A DNA stretch of 64,000 nucleotides from Molanna angustata (taxonomy: Eukaryota; Arthropoda; Insecta; Trichoptera; Molannidae). Below the pieces are notes generated by a model. That model did not search any database and was not told the DNA's origin. It worked only from the letters and a program-made list of their open reading frames with translations. The stretch covers positions 19,888,734 to 19,952,733 of the forward strand of contig OY754968.1 in assembly GCA_963576475.1 (NCBI GenBank). The letters run 5' to 3'. Position numbers and translations under genes: made by a program. Positions 11,600 to 22,433 of this stretch are shown here, piece after piece. How positions within the stretch are numbered: position 1 is the stretch's first letter; each line of letters begins with the position of its first letter.

Positions 11600-11765
11600 C
11601 AAAATAATACATACTAAATAGTTTACCACCAAACATTAAAGAAACCACAAGTCTTATTACCTTACGTAGGCTAGGTGCTGAATACATAATTAAAAACTAT
11701 TTATGTTCTCCATAGTTTTACATAGTGTTTTTTTATAATTTAATGTCATACTCTTCCTATAATAA
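11600..11765 (+). repeat. CR1/L2-like LINE C-terminal and 3' UTR fragment
   Basis: The segment is parallel to 580-720: the same 'SLPPN-RN-KS' and 'RRLGAEYI-KNY' reading on the plus strand, then a matching 3' region. Too short and broken to be coding. Confidence 0.55.
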
Positions 11766-12344
11766 CCTATAATTTGAGGACGAGGAGAGCTGACCCCAAC
11801 AGTCAGCACAGACAAAGAGTTGGGATATATTTTTTGATTTAAATAGATGTGTTATTTTTTATATATTATGTTTTTACCTACATCTAAATAAATGTTACCT
11901 ACTGCTACTAAACCGTCTGATATACACCGTGTCCGATTCGTACGTGCGTTTATGCGCTTATTTATTACTTTAAACAAACAAAATTATGTTCATAAATTCA
12001 ATAAAAAGGTATTTCAATAATAAAGATATTTTTGAATCAAAACTATTTCTCGGCGTATTTGGCAGGTACTTACTATGCACTTAGGTAATATTTTTTGGCT
12101 TCATTGAAAGATAGTGAATTTTGAAAATACTTTCTATAGTATCCGTTATGACTACTCAGAAAATTATAATAATTTCGAATAAAATTATAAATTAATAACC
12201 TTATTCTAATTACATATACATATGTGGAAGAAAATTAGTCATACATCAGTGTATTGAGTAAGTAAACATCGATAGTATATAAATAGGAATAGAAGTAGGT
12301 ACTTGCATATTTGCTATTTGGGTCAGAACAAAGATTTCCATATA

Positions 12345-12955
12345 TTCTAGTTGCATGTAACACATGAGATCCATGAAGATATGTATGTCAGGATATACCT
12401 AATAGTATGGAGGTCAATCTGATTTTCTTACCCAGAATATGAAGCATTATGGTATGTATGTATGTTTCGAGATTAAATATCAAACTATTGAGTCGACGTA
12501 GATATTGTGTAGTGCATGATTTACAAATTGTATGAAACGATGTCGTCACTAAATTCCTTATTTATAAAAATTGTTAAAGTTTGAGATGTACCTACTTCTA
12601 GTGTTAATTTTTTTTCTAGAAAATTTAATTGTCTAGTTGGGGTTTTTCGGTTTTTATCGATATTTTTAAAAATTTTGAAATATAGTCAGGTAAACACACA
12701 AATTTATCTTAAGAAAAATTCCTAATAAAAAAAGTTTGAGAAACTCTGGAACATTTTTGAAAAATAAATTTGATATTTTGTATTTGTCTATATTCATACC
12801 AATTTTCAGCGTTCTAGCTTTTATGGTTATTGAGATATATGAAATTAATGATGTGAAAATACAAATGTATAAAAGTATATAAGGGTATAAAAGAGTTGTG
12901 GAGAGTTTTGTTCAAGAAATAAATTCTCTTGAACAAATCGACAGTTAGATAATAA
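12345..12955 (+). repeat. Repeat family R1, internally shortened copy
   Basis: The copy starts with CTAGTTGCATGTAACACATG and ends near 12948 with CTCTTGAACAAATCGACAGT, the two boundary phrases of the complete copies at 46235-48062 and 63107-63980. It shares the internal phrases 'AAATTGTATGAAACGATGTC' and 'CAATTTTCAGCGTTCTAGCT'. The block usually next to the left end (CCAACTGTCGAT) is missing. No coding frame. Confidence 0.7.
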
Positions 12956-14705
12956 TTTAATACCATGAAAATTAAATTAAAATTCATATGTTAATGATTT
13001 TTTTTTAAATAAAAAAAACTTCAACACTACCTATATATAGGAACATATTAAAACATCTATTTATTGATTTTATGCAAACATTGTAGATGGCACTTACAAT
13101 ATTATAAGAAAATTATAAATGATTTTGTATCGTAAAATACCAAATCCGCGCTAGTTTTGTTCAGACGGAAATGCACCATATAGATGTACTCAATGTGGAA
13201 ATGTAATAATTCTTGATATGCAGGTACCCTAGTCGTAAATTTAATGTCTCAGAAAATATAAGTACTTAATACTTTATGTAAGTAGGTACCTATTGTAAAA
13301 CATTACATCATCTCGTGTTAATTTGCATAACAATAAGAAGCTAGTGTTTAGATATGTTACTTTTAAAGTAGGTACTTATATTCTAGGAATATAAGTATAA
13401 TTTTGTACCAACATATGTATATATAAATGCAGGTATCTTGGTCGTAAATCGTAAAACTGCAATCTCTTGTTTTTTAAATATTTTCATTTTTTTTATACAT
13501 ACATGGGTATTGGTAAACATTAATCTTAACATTTTTTTTTAATAAATGTAGAAAACGATTAAGATTAGATTATGATCGAGTTCTGATATTTAAATTATTA
13601 AGATTAAGGAAGGATAAAACGTGTCATGAGTAGCCCTCAAGGTTTGATATTAAGACTTATTTCTATAAAAATATGCAAATAAATAAAAAAAATATTTATT
13701 TTAATGTGAATGTCTTTATTATTTCATAGATCCTTAAAATAATACAAACATCGAAGGTGCATTGATATAATATTATAATAAAATATCATATAATAAATGA
13801 CAACATGCAATAAGTATTATACAATAAACATATTATACATATGTAATATATAACAATAACAATATTGGCAATAATGATAAAAAGGAGACTAATATAATAA
13901 GTAGATATCATGTTAAAATTTATATTTAAAATTAGGTCTATTAGGATAAATGAGGAAACTAATTTTAAAATGGCACATTTATTCATTGGGTTTGTCAATA
14001 ACTTTAACAACATTTGAAAAAAAAATGCAAACAAACCTACATATATGTAATAAAATATAGGTTAAAATATAGTATTTATAATATAAATTATCTATTAATA
14101 AATATGTATGTAAAAGTAATAAAAATAAAATAAATACATAACGATAGAATAATACGTTCTTTGGCAATATCGCTGATTATATGACAGTAAACAATAAACA
14201 TAAATAGAAAAAGAAAATATATTATAATACAAATACATAATAGTAATTTTGTGCATTTTTTAATGGTTGAAGATTACAAATTATCAGTGCTTATAATAAA
14301 AAATATGCACAGCAAAAAATACTTCAAAAAGAATAAAGGTTATCCGTTTAACGTCGCTGAGTCATATTACATACATAACAAACTATTTATTTCAATTATC
14401 TGTTTTGTATGACCAAAAATAATTATAACGATAGTAATAATTGTTTCTTGGATAAAGGATCTTCGCCAGTGGTGTCAAAAAAGCACGAGATCTCTCTTCA
14501 AAGCCGCAGTAAGCAAAATGAAATTCTCCTTGATGATTGCCAACCTTCGATATAAGACACAGCATAGTAAGAAGATGATTGATTAACAAACAGATAAAAA
14601 GAATTTGAATTCCTAATAATGGCAGTTATTCATTTTTGCTTAATGTTCAGATACAACAACAAGAAACTAAATTATAATATTTAATTGGACCGACCGAAAA
14701 CAAAA
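12956..14705. other. AT-rich intergenic DNA downstream of the transglutaminase gene
   Basis: No gene was recognised. The minus-strand frames at 13786-14167 are low-complexity Ile/Leu/Tyr-rich translations of AT-rich DNA. About 14450-14560 is richer in GC and reads 'GFEERSRAFLTPLAKILYP' on the minus strand; it looks like decayed coding sequence, possibly a LINE remnant, but I cannot name it. Confidence 0.4.
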
Positions 14706-14715
14706 TTTATTTATT
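14706..14715 (-). terminator. Probable polyadenylation signal of the transglutaminase gene
   Basis: TTTATTTATT on the plus strand gives overlapping AATAAA signals on the minus strand about 180 bases after the transglutaminase stop codon, a normal distance for a short insect 3' UTR. Confidence 0.5.
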
Positions 14716-14895
14716 ACAGATTTAAACTAATTATATTTTCATTATTTGATACAAATATGAAATGAATGATGTTATTGTGAAGTAAATTATGTATGGTAAA
14801 TTGGAATAAATCTTATGTCGTCTCATGTTTCGAAGCACAGGTCATGTATTGTCGTGATCTAAATAATATGTGGCGATGTGTTTTTAGGAAAAAAT

Positions 14896-17800
14896 TTAAC
14901 CACGAACGTTGACAGTTGTTGAGCCGTTTATTTCATCCAGTTGTCTCGAAGAGAATGATGCCACTATCTTGCGTTCTCCATTGCGTCTTGGCATGAATTT
15001 GTCGCTGTATGTCACAAATTCACCGGGCTTGACGTCCCTGTACCGGATCTAAAGAATAAAAAAATGAACATATTGATGAAATATACAAAAAAGCATTATA
15101 CAAGAACCAACTATAAAATATGACCTATATAATATTAGGTAACTGTTCCAGCTGTTCCTATTGTAGTAGTTAATCCGTAATTTATTGTACAAAGTATTAT
15201 CAAAATAGTTGTATAAGTACCTGTCTTGGTCTCTGGAGTCCAGGTCCTTCAAATGTGAAGAAGCAGTCTGTAAGAGCTGTAGTCAATGGGTTCTGGAAGC
15301 TGAATGTTACATGACACTCTTGGTTAACACAAGGCTGGCCACGGACCTGAAAAAATGTATCATTTTGCACTCACAATCTGAAAATCTTAGAATTTCCAAC
15401 ATAATATGCTGTGTCATATGTATACTATCGTTTTTACCTGTACTTGCATCCTAGGTTTGTGGAGTGGGAAATCATCTTCCTCGGACCATGTCTGTCGTGT
15501 TTGTTTAACGAATGCCATTGCGAATATTTTGATGAGAGAATGGTCAACCAGCTTGTCCATGTAGTCTTGTGGTGTAACGTGGATCTTGAGAACCTCTCGC
15601 TGACCAGCTCTGATGGAGAAATCTCCCTGCACACGTTTCAAACGAGAAGCGATTGCGCCCGTGTAGTAGCTGGAGTTGGCTGTCAGAACTGCGCTGATGG
15701 TACGTTCTTCGTGAGATTTATTCTAAAAAGATATTTTAGCAATGTTATTCGAGAAATACTTGTTCTGGCGAATTAAAAAAAAACTAAATTTACTATCGTT
15801 TTGAAATGAAGGCTAATAAGAATATTCGGGGTTATTTCATACTTAATTCAAAGCTCAATTTAAAGTGTTCTGTATAGCTTGTGTAAGTTTCACACATAGG
15901 TAGATTCAATATACAATGTAAAAGATTTACTTACGTGGATATTTACTACTACGTCAAATGGTTGACCGAATGGTACCATATCAATGTCAACCAGATCGAA
16001 GAAGACATCTTCCGCCTCTCTGTTGGGGAAATCGTAATATTGCTGAGCACGGGTAAAGCCACGACAAGCGTTGAACACAGACAGTTTTTCCACAGCTGAG
16101 CTTTCAGGAGTTTTGTATTCGTGTGTGATCTCTAACATATCACTGTCTCCTTCATCATCATCTCTGTTTGGATTTTTAGTCACAAGCTTGCGTCCAACAC
16201 TGAAATTCAAAATGTATGGATTGAGTACCTACCTAAAATACATACAAGTAGAATTACTCGAAACTAAAAACCTATAAAATGGTGTGAATCTCCACTTACT
16301 AGTATTGATTGACCGCCATTCTGGAGAAGCCCCATTCTGAATTCTCATCTTCCTGGAAATGACAAATATCACTATTGACCTCAGAATATACAAACGGAGT
16401 GTCATATTGGAATCCTACTTCTCCGCGACGAACGGCCTCCAAACTGGCTGGACCACATCTATATACGCTCTCGGATTCTTCCTGAGGAGTTGAGTCGATA
16501 ATTTGCCATCCTCCATATCCTAAAATATAACAATAGGTGAGATTATTTATTATTTTTCGTTTCATCAAGTTTTAAACGATATCCTCATTAGACGCTTGGC
16601 ATTGGTTAAAAACCACAAAGTTAGGTACTTTAAGTATTGTGGTTAACAAAATATACATTTTTTGACATACCTTGAGGCAAATCAGGACGAGTCATCCAAA
16701 CGTCATTCCATGAATGGAAGTTCCAGCAAGAATCGAAGCAATCCTCATCGGGTCCGTTAGGAATCTCATTTCCTTCCTTGTCAAAGTACTTATCAACAGT
16801 CAAGGTACGGTTCGTGTCATGAGCGGATACATAGTTTGTGACAGATCGACAGGGGATACCTAAAAATATTTTCATGTGTAGAATTTCTTATGGGATATTT
16901 TTGTAATTATAGTTTACAAAATACAATATTATGTATGAATGCATAGTTTTTACCAAGAGCTCTGCAAATAGTGACAACCAATGCTGAGAAGACCCAGCAT
17001 TGTCCATATTCTACAGGGCGACCACCATCGCTTAAGTATCGTTCCATTATAGCAACGGAACCAGTCCAAGCATGAGGAGCAACTCCCTCTTTGTATTCGT
17101 TGTCCCAGCGACCAACAATCAGTCCTTCGTCATCGTTGGCATTCACCTAAAACAATTCAGACATCAATAAATAAATAGATCTTTTACAAAATAGGTCAAT
17201 TATTAAATAAAATATCCTGTATTCTTTTATGTATGTAAATAAATGCTTACAATTGCAGAAATTGCCCTGACCATCTGTATCGGGTTACCCCTATCTGCAT
17301 GGGCGAGTCCACTACGTTCCATCAAATACATACAAGCTGGTAACACAACATCATCATACTGTCCATAAATCCAACGGCGACCTTTGGGCTGTCTGTACGA
17401 TCCACACCAGATTTTACCAGTGTCGTTCATCACATACTCTTTACGCAAAGCTTCGTTGTCCATGTAAACGGGGTCTTCACGGCACCATGGGTTGAACAAG
17501 ATGTAAATATCTTCTTCACACTTATAGTCATAACGGTTATCCCGCTGTCCTTGTCTGTTTGTTTGGACCCAGCAGTGCCATAAGCCGACTTGGGCAGACG
17601 CCGGAATATGAACTTGGAATGTTACGGTGTTAGCATCCTGACGCTGAATACTGATTTCCCATCGATCCATCTCATGAGCCAAAGCAGCCAAGTTCTGCAT
17701 TGATCCGTGGCGCGATCCATAAGGTCGGGTATGTTGTATTGTGCCCATTCTCTCCATGCGATCAATTGGTCCGTGAGGACTGAGTGGGCTATGTTGCGGG

Positions 17801-18715
17801 ATCGGTTCATTAGAGAAGGATCCCCGGCGGATACCATATCCAGGGACATTAGAACTCTGCATACCAGACATGCCTTGCACTCCTGGTATTCCCTGTATTC
17901 CCTGCATGTCTCGGCTATGCTGCAAATTTCCGTATTGACTTGACCAGTTGACAGGGAGTACAACACGAGTTCCTTTAGTAACAGATGGCTTAGGTCCTAA
18001 AAATATAGAGTTGATATTTAATATGAAGCCAGTAGGGTACATATGATGATGAATTAAAAAATTACGAGAATTGTGAAAACTTACCATATCCAAAAACAAT
18101 TCTAATAATATCCTGTTGTTTATCCCAAGTACGGTCAAAACGCACAGCGAAGAAGAAGTTCTGACCTCTTCGTAAGACTGGATTAGGGAGTACAGTATCA
18201 TTAACCAGTTCATATTGGTCAGTATGATGATCCTTAGAGTTATCCCTGGAGTAAAACTCAGTCAACTCCACTTTAAGTGGTTGTTGCGAATAATAGCTCT
18301 GCGGCTGAGTCTCGAAATTCTCCTGACGACGACGGCGTTCATTTTGATCAGCCATACGTGAGATCATGTTATGCGAGAACTGGGTATGGGGACTATTACG
18401 AGTAGAAAAGTTCATACGATGGTTGGCTCCAGCAGAGCGAGAACGTCCGGGTCTCGCCTGTGCTGTGGGTCCTGGTCGCTGATTTGGGGGCCTTCGGCTG
18501 AGACCTGGTCTTTGCTGAAAGCTAGACACGTTATAGGCTCCAGACATTCCCGGGGTGAAGTTAGAGGCCATTCCTCCGATGTTGAGGTTTTGCATGTCGC
18601 CCCTGAGACAGCCCATGCCAGACATGTTAGAGATGCCGCCCAGACCACTCATCCCTGTCATGCTGGAGGTCATACTAGATGACATGCGGTCGATTCTTGA
18701 AGATGGTTGAGTCAT
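14896..18715 (-). CDS. Tg: Protein-glutamine gamma-glutamyltransferase (annulin / hemocyte transglutaminase)
   Basis: This calcium-dependent enzyme cross-links glutamine and lysine side chains. In insects the family acts in hemolymph clotting, cuticle and epithelia. Coding exons (minus strand): 18715-18085, 17996-17251, 17146-16954, 16859-16671, 16519-16300, 16199-15935, 15722-15438, 15346-15221, 15048-14896, all with GT-AG junctions. They join into 935 codons without a break. In order: a 140-residue Met/Gly/Arg-rich head, N-terminal beta domain, catalytic core and two beta barrels. The triad is complete: Cys509 in YGQCWVF, His572 in NFHSWND, Asp595 in [10 protein letters not shown], with the usual 23-residue His-Asp spacing. 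The start is the first ATG in the exon (18715), just after a 5' UTR intron. There is no signal peptide, as usual in this family. Residues about 229-320 are an extra Gly/Met/Gln/Ser/Pro-rich loop inside the N-terminal domain. An alternative is a non-enzymatic homologue, but the intact triad argues against that. Confidence 0.95.
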
Positions 18716-19026
18716 TTTCAAACTGCAATATCAAAAATATACATACTATATATTTTTCTCGTAAATATGTAATTTACTGAATACTTAAAAACTTAGCAAA
18801 ACGTATTCCATAATATTTCAGAGAATGAAAAAAATAATCATATACATAGTCTTTTAGTACGTATAGATTATACATACAACAAGGTCCACACTATAGTTTA
18901 ATGTAAGGACATTTTTTTGATAAAAAAAATAATCGTTCAAAACCTAAACATATTGTTTTGATCATTTAAAAATATCCTATCTAGTGCTATATAAAACATA
19001 CGCTGAACTTGAAAGATGCAACTTAC

Positions 19027-19115
19027 CTTTTTGAAACTGATTTGGAAAGTAAACAGAAAACCAAGTACTGTTTATTGAACAGGACAGGAGACCCCGGAGT
19101 GCAACCAGAGCAACT
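19027..19115 (-). other. 5' UTR exon of the transglutaminase gene
   Basis: The predicted transcription start A at 19115 leads into a non-coding exon ending at 19027 with a good donor (AAAAG/GTAAGT). The next acceptor (TTGATATTGCAG) ends at 18723, seven bases before the start codon. Intron length is about 300 bases. Confidence 0.65.
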
Positions 19116-19148
19116 GATGATAGTCCAGTGGAAATCCTAGCTTTTATA
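19113..19148 (-). promoter_or_regulatory. Core promoter: TATA box plus TCAGT initiator
   Basis: On the minus strand TATAAAAG (19148-19141) is followed by TCAGTT (19117-19112), with the initiator A 33 bases after the first T of the TATA box. This is the standard arthropod spacing. It lies directly ahead of the 5' UTR exon with its GTAAGT donor, so the transglutaminase is expected to have one focused start site, typical of inducible or tissue-restricted genes. Confidence 0.7.
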
Positions 19149-19429
19149 CTATTTCCTTAAAGTTCCTCCAATAGAAAGACAAAAGTGGTTAGTTGGTCCT
19201 GAATAGTCTCACCTCCATTATATTCTCCTCGGGAAGATCAGGTTAGTCTAGTTCTATTGTTTTTTCCACCGGCTACTGGCGCTACGCGAAATTTGATATG
19301 GCACCTTTTCAAAATGTAATACGGCGGTCACCGACCGTCATTTTTACAGAGATACGTAAGTATGGTTTATGTGTATCCATCATTGTTTTGTTATAATTTT
19401 GTGATTCGTGTTAAAACATGTTTGCTGGC

Positions 19430-19524
19430 ATTAAGATATTATAGAACTCCATATGATAAGTAGGTATATCCATAATATGGGTAAACATGGATGGTTTTGA
19501 TTTCGCCGGTTGACCAGACATGCC
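19430..19524 (+). repeat. Right-end fragment of element family B
   Basis: The segment ends with GGTTTTGATTTCGCCGGTTG followed by ACCAGACATGCC, parallel to the right ends at 22033-22135, 35390-35431 and 54285-54330. The upstream part (ATTATAGAACTCCATAT) is shared only with 22033. Confidence 0.55.
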
Positions 19525-19735
19525 CCCCGTGTCTCTGTGATAGATATCCGACTGTTGAGCCAAAGGTCCCGGATTCGATTTCCGGTGGAGACACAGTTTG
19601 TAATTGTATTTTCAGTCTAGATCTATCAGACGATAAAGATCTTATTAAGTCGACAGAATGTGGCAACTTGTAATTAGGTGCGTGTTTTATTAATATTTGA
19701 CCATAGTAATGATCATATTTGACCATAGTTTAATG
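19525..19735 (+). repeat. tRNA-derived SINE, second family
   Basis: A worn tRNA-like head contains a B-box-like stretch (GGATTCGATTTCC) inside a pairing arm (CCGGA / TCCGG). A body with the phrase 'AGAATGTGGCAACTTGTAAT' follows, and also occurs at about 2310 and 40848. The intact relative of the head is at 57625-57705 on the other strand. Confidence 0.6.
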
Positions 19736-19792
19736 GTTGAAATGTCTCCTTTCTTTGAGTATGGAATATTAATCGATTCTATCCTCTCAATT

Positions 19793-19975
19793 TTCTTCTT
19801 CTTCTTCGATATTACTACAACCCAAATCGATCATTGACCTCCTTCATCGTGCTTCTTCAAGGTCCCCTGCCACCAGCCGCCACTCTCCAATTGGACATCT
19901 GTAATACTTAATTATTCTGCGTCCCTCCTTGCACCATCTTCCCACCTTAGCTTTGGTCCAAAATAGAACCGAAAT
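19793..19975 (-). repeat. LINE 3' fragment with TTC tail
   Basis: A TTC run followed by about 170 bp of moderately GC-rich, C/T-biased sequence on the plus strand is the usual look of a truncated minus-strand LINE 3' end in this window. No extended frame survives. Confidence 0.4.
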
Positions 19976-21040
19976 ATTCAGTAATTGATCAAACGGTTCA
20001 GTTAATAAATATTCCGGATGTTTCCGGAAAACATTTTATTTTTATTTTATTTATTTTATTTTTTATTTGTTTAGAAACTTAACAGCTATACATTTATAAT
20101 ACTTAATTGCAAATGAGAATACAAAAGAAATAGCCAATTATAAAGTTTCACATATTTAAATTATTTGTAAACTATCAAAAAATCTTATTTGCCCGTGACC
20201 GCCAGATTTACGTCATAATAAAAAAGCTATTTTTTTCTGTGTAAAAATACCACAGCAAGTAACAACGATTGGATACTATGAACCCTGAGTAGTAGTGACT
20301 TTCGCAGATGTCTTCAAGTTGCTATTTCACACGTCAGTTATTGTATAAAGCATAGCATAAAGCGTGATTTTTTTTATATTTTCTACGGAAGACTGTTAGA
20401 AATCACGTCTTTCATTTACAGACACTTCGGTTAGTGGATATCGACTCTTTAAATCTTATAAATAAATGATTTTTATCCATAAATTTTGTGCCATACACGT
20501 TACGTTCCCGGCAAACGACAGGCGTAATGAGCATTACTGTCGACTATACGATTGAAGATTTATTGTAATAAATTAAAAATAAACAGATAAATACTTTATT
20601 GTACTTAATCATTGTAATATTTGTTGTATTTCTCAATATAAAATAGAATAATAAATTATCTGTTTTTTATTATTTAAAACCAAGCAAGCATACAGCCATA
20701 TAAACAAATATTTTACATATTATAGTCCATTTTTTTCATTTTTCTTGCTATTTTACTATACCTATAAGATTTTAATATAATATCATAAACTTAATATTCA
20801 ATAAGAAGGCTTAAAATGAATATGTTTGTGTTTTATAAATTCATAATGCCATCGCAATAAAAAAAAAGAAATAAATTGTCGAAAAAATAAATTGTCTAAA
20901 AAATAAATTGTGAAAAATGTCGTCTATTCCTGGATATTACTTTACATTTATAAACATCCGCGATACCTTTGAACAAAACGGTGAAACATAATACATCAGA
21001 TACTCTTTTTGGTCATTTTAACTAACATCACACAAATATT
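19976..21040. other. AT-rich intergenic DNA
   Basis: No exon, RNA gene or transposon boundary was recognised. It is simple AT-rich sequence with T- and A-homopolymers. Confidence 0.5.
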
Positions 21041-21044
21041 TATG

Positions 21045-21130
21045 TTAGAACTAGTTGCATGTAGCACATGAGATCCAACTGTCGATGGTGATAGTATGTA
21101 TACCTACCTAGTTGAAGAATACGTACCGAA
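21045..21130 (+). repeat. Repeat R1, left-end fragment
   Basis: The segment carries the R1 left-boundary phrase CTAGTTGCATGTAGCACATG, then GATCCAACTGTCGATGG and 'TTGAAGAATACGTACC'. It stops where a minus-strand SINE begins. Confidence 0.65.
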
Positions 21131-21325
21131 CTAATAATAATAATAAACACTTCCTTTCATCCTACGCAAGTGGCAAGTTTATTGCGATATGGCAATTTCA
21201 TTCAACTTTCAGCCCAGAGAAGCAAGAATTGCGTGAGAAATAAATTTTCCTCTGTTGGGGATCGAATCCAGGACGCCCGCATAGAAGCCAAACGACTTAC
21301 CAACTGTGCCACGGCGGTCGGCAAA
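21131..21325 (-). repeat. tRNA-derived SINE (CACAGTTGG family)
   Basis: On the minus strand the head reads GCCGCCGTGGCACAGTTGG (A box) and carries a GGATTCGATCC B box, then a body ending in a short TTA repeat. It is the same family as 24295-24465, 57160-57361 and 57389-57597. Confidence 0.75.
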
Positions 21326-21374
21326 CTATAAACACTTACATACAAATTATTAAATAATCTCTTATGATTAATTT

Positions 21375-22015
21375 GTGTTTCTTCTTCTCTGTGTGTCTTG
21401 TCGGGTCTCCCCGACGTTGACGATCACTCGGGAGAAAATTTCCCTGTCCTGTGCAGTGTGGAACAAGTTCTCCGCACGCCTCACTCCGGTCCACTCCCGA
21501 ATGTTACAGAGCCAGGATAACTGCTTCCGACCCCTCTACGGCCCTCAATCTTCATTTTTATGATTCCTCATTATGTGATCAAAATATGAAGTCTTACGGA
21601 GCTTGACTGTCGTGAACAACTGGCTGTCAGTATTAGCTCTACACATTCTACGCAAGACTTCAACGTTTCTCACCATGTCGGTCCAGGATATCCTTAGCAT
21701 TCTACGAATCCACATTTCGAACGCTTCCAGGCGGTTTATGGTACAAACCTTGAGGGTCCATGCCTCAACACCGTAGAGCAGGACCAACCATACATAAAAT
21801 TTGATCATCCTTTGACGTAGTTTCAGATTGATGTCATCGTTACGGAGGAGATATCTCATTTTATTAAAAGAATTACGGGCCGCTTCTATCCTGCATTTTG
21901 TTTCAATATCAGCGTCTAGGTTTTCGGTAATAATACTGCCCAGGTATTTACCTAAATTGTTTCACCCTTTCAATGTCAACACGGCCCAAATTGAGGCGCA
22001 CATTTAGTGGCTAGA
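21375..22015 (-). mobile_element. LINE reverse-transcriptase C-terminal half, frameshifted
   Basis: The minus strand encodes 'YLGSIITEN', 'RNSFNKMRYLLRND', 'YVWLVLLYGVEAWTL' and 'RLEAFEMWIRRMLRISW', the thumb and C-terminal region of an insect non-LTR reverse transcriptase. A frame change near 21960 and another after about 21545 break it. It is a third LINE lineage, distinct from 46931-47742 and 29194-30822. Confidence 0.8.
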
Positions 22016-22032
22016 GTTCTATGACATCTAAA

Positions 22033-22135
22033 GATATTATAGAACTCCATATAATAATTATATCCATGATATGAGTAATCGTGAGGGTTTTGATTTTGCC
22101 GGTTGGACCAGACTTCCCCCCCTGGACTAAAAGGC
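22033..22135 (+). repeat. Right-end fragment of element family B
   Basis: Shared with 19430-19524 (ATTATAGAACTCCATAT...) and ends GGGTTTTGATTTTGCCGGTT followed by GGACCAGACTTCC. It lies 300 bp upstream of the TMEM231 start codon. Confidence 0.55.
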
Positions 22136-22433
22136 TCAAAAAGTTTACCGCAATCTGTACTTACTAATCTGTAAAATATTTATAATTTTTTTTATATTTT
22201 TGTGAGTAAAAATACTAAAAATAAAACTGAATATTCAACGTATTTTTTAAACCTACCACAACTCATGAGCTGTTGCCTAGCAACCAAAAAATGTTTGTAA
22301 ACAAATAGGGAATATTTTTGTTCCATCTGTCATTTTTATTTAATCATTGTGAATTTCGAATGAAAATAACCAATAATTGACATAATTTTATTATTAGTTA
22401 CGTTAAGATTATCAAAATTTTGATCTACATATA

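Noticed and set aside
17227..18213. 328-codon single frame as the true protein start of the transglutaminase
   Set aside because: The frame enters through an intron (18084-17997). The acceptor at 17997 and the continuity with the 18715-18085 exon show the real structure.
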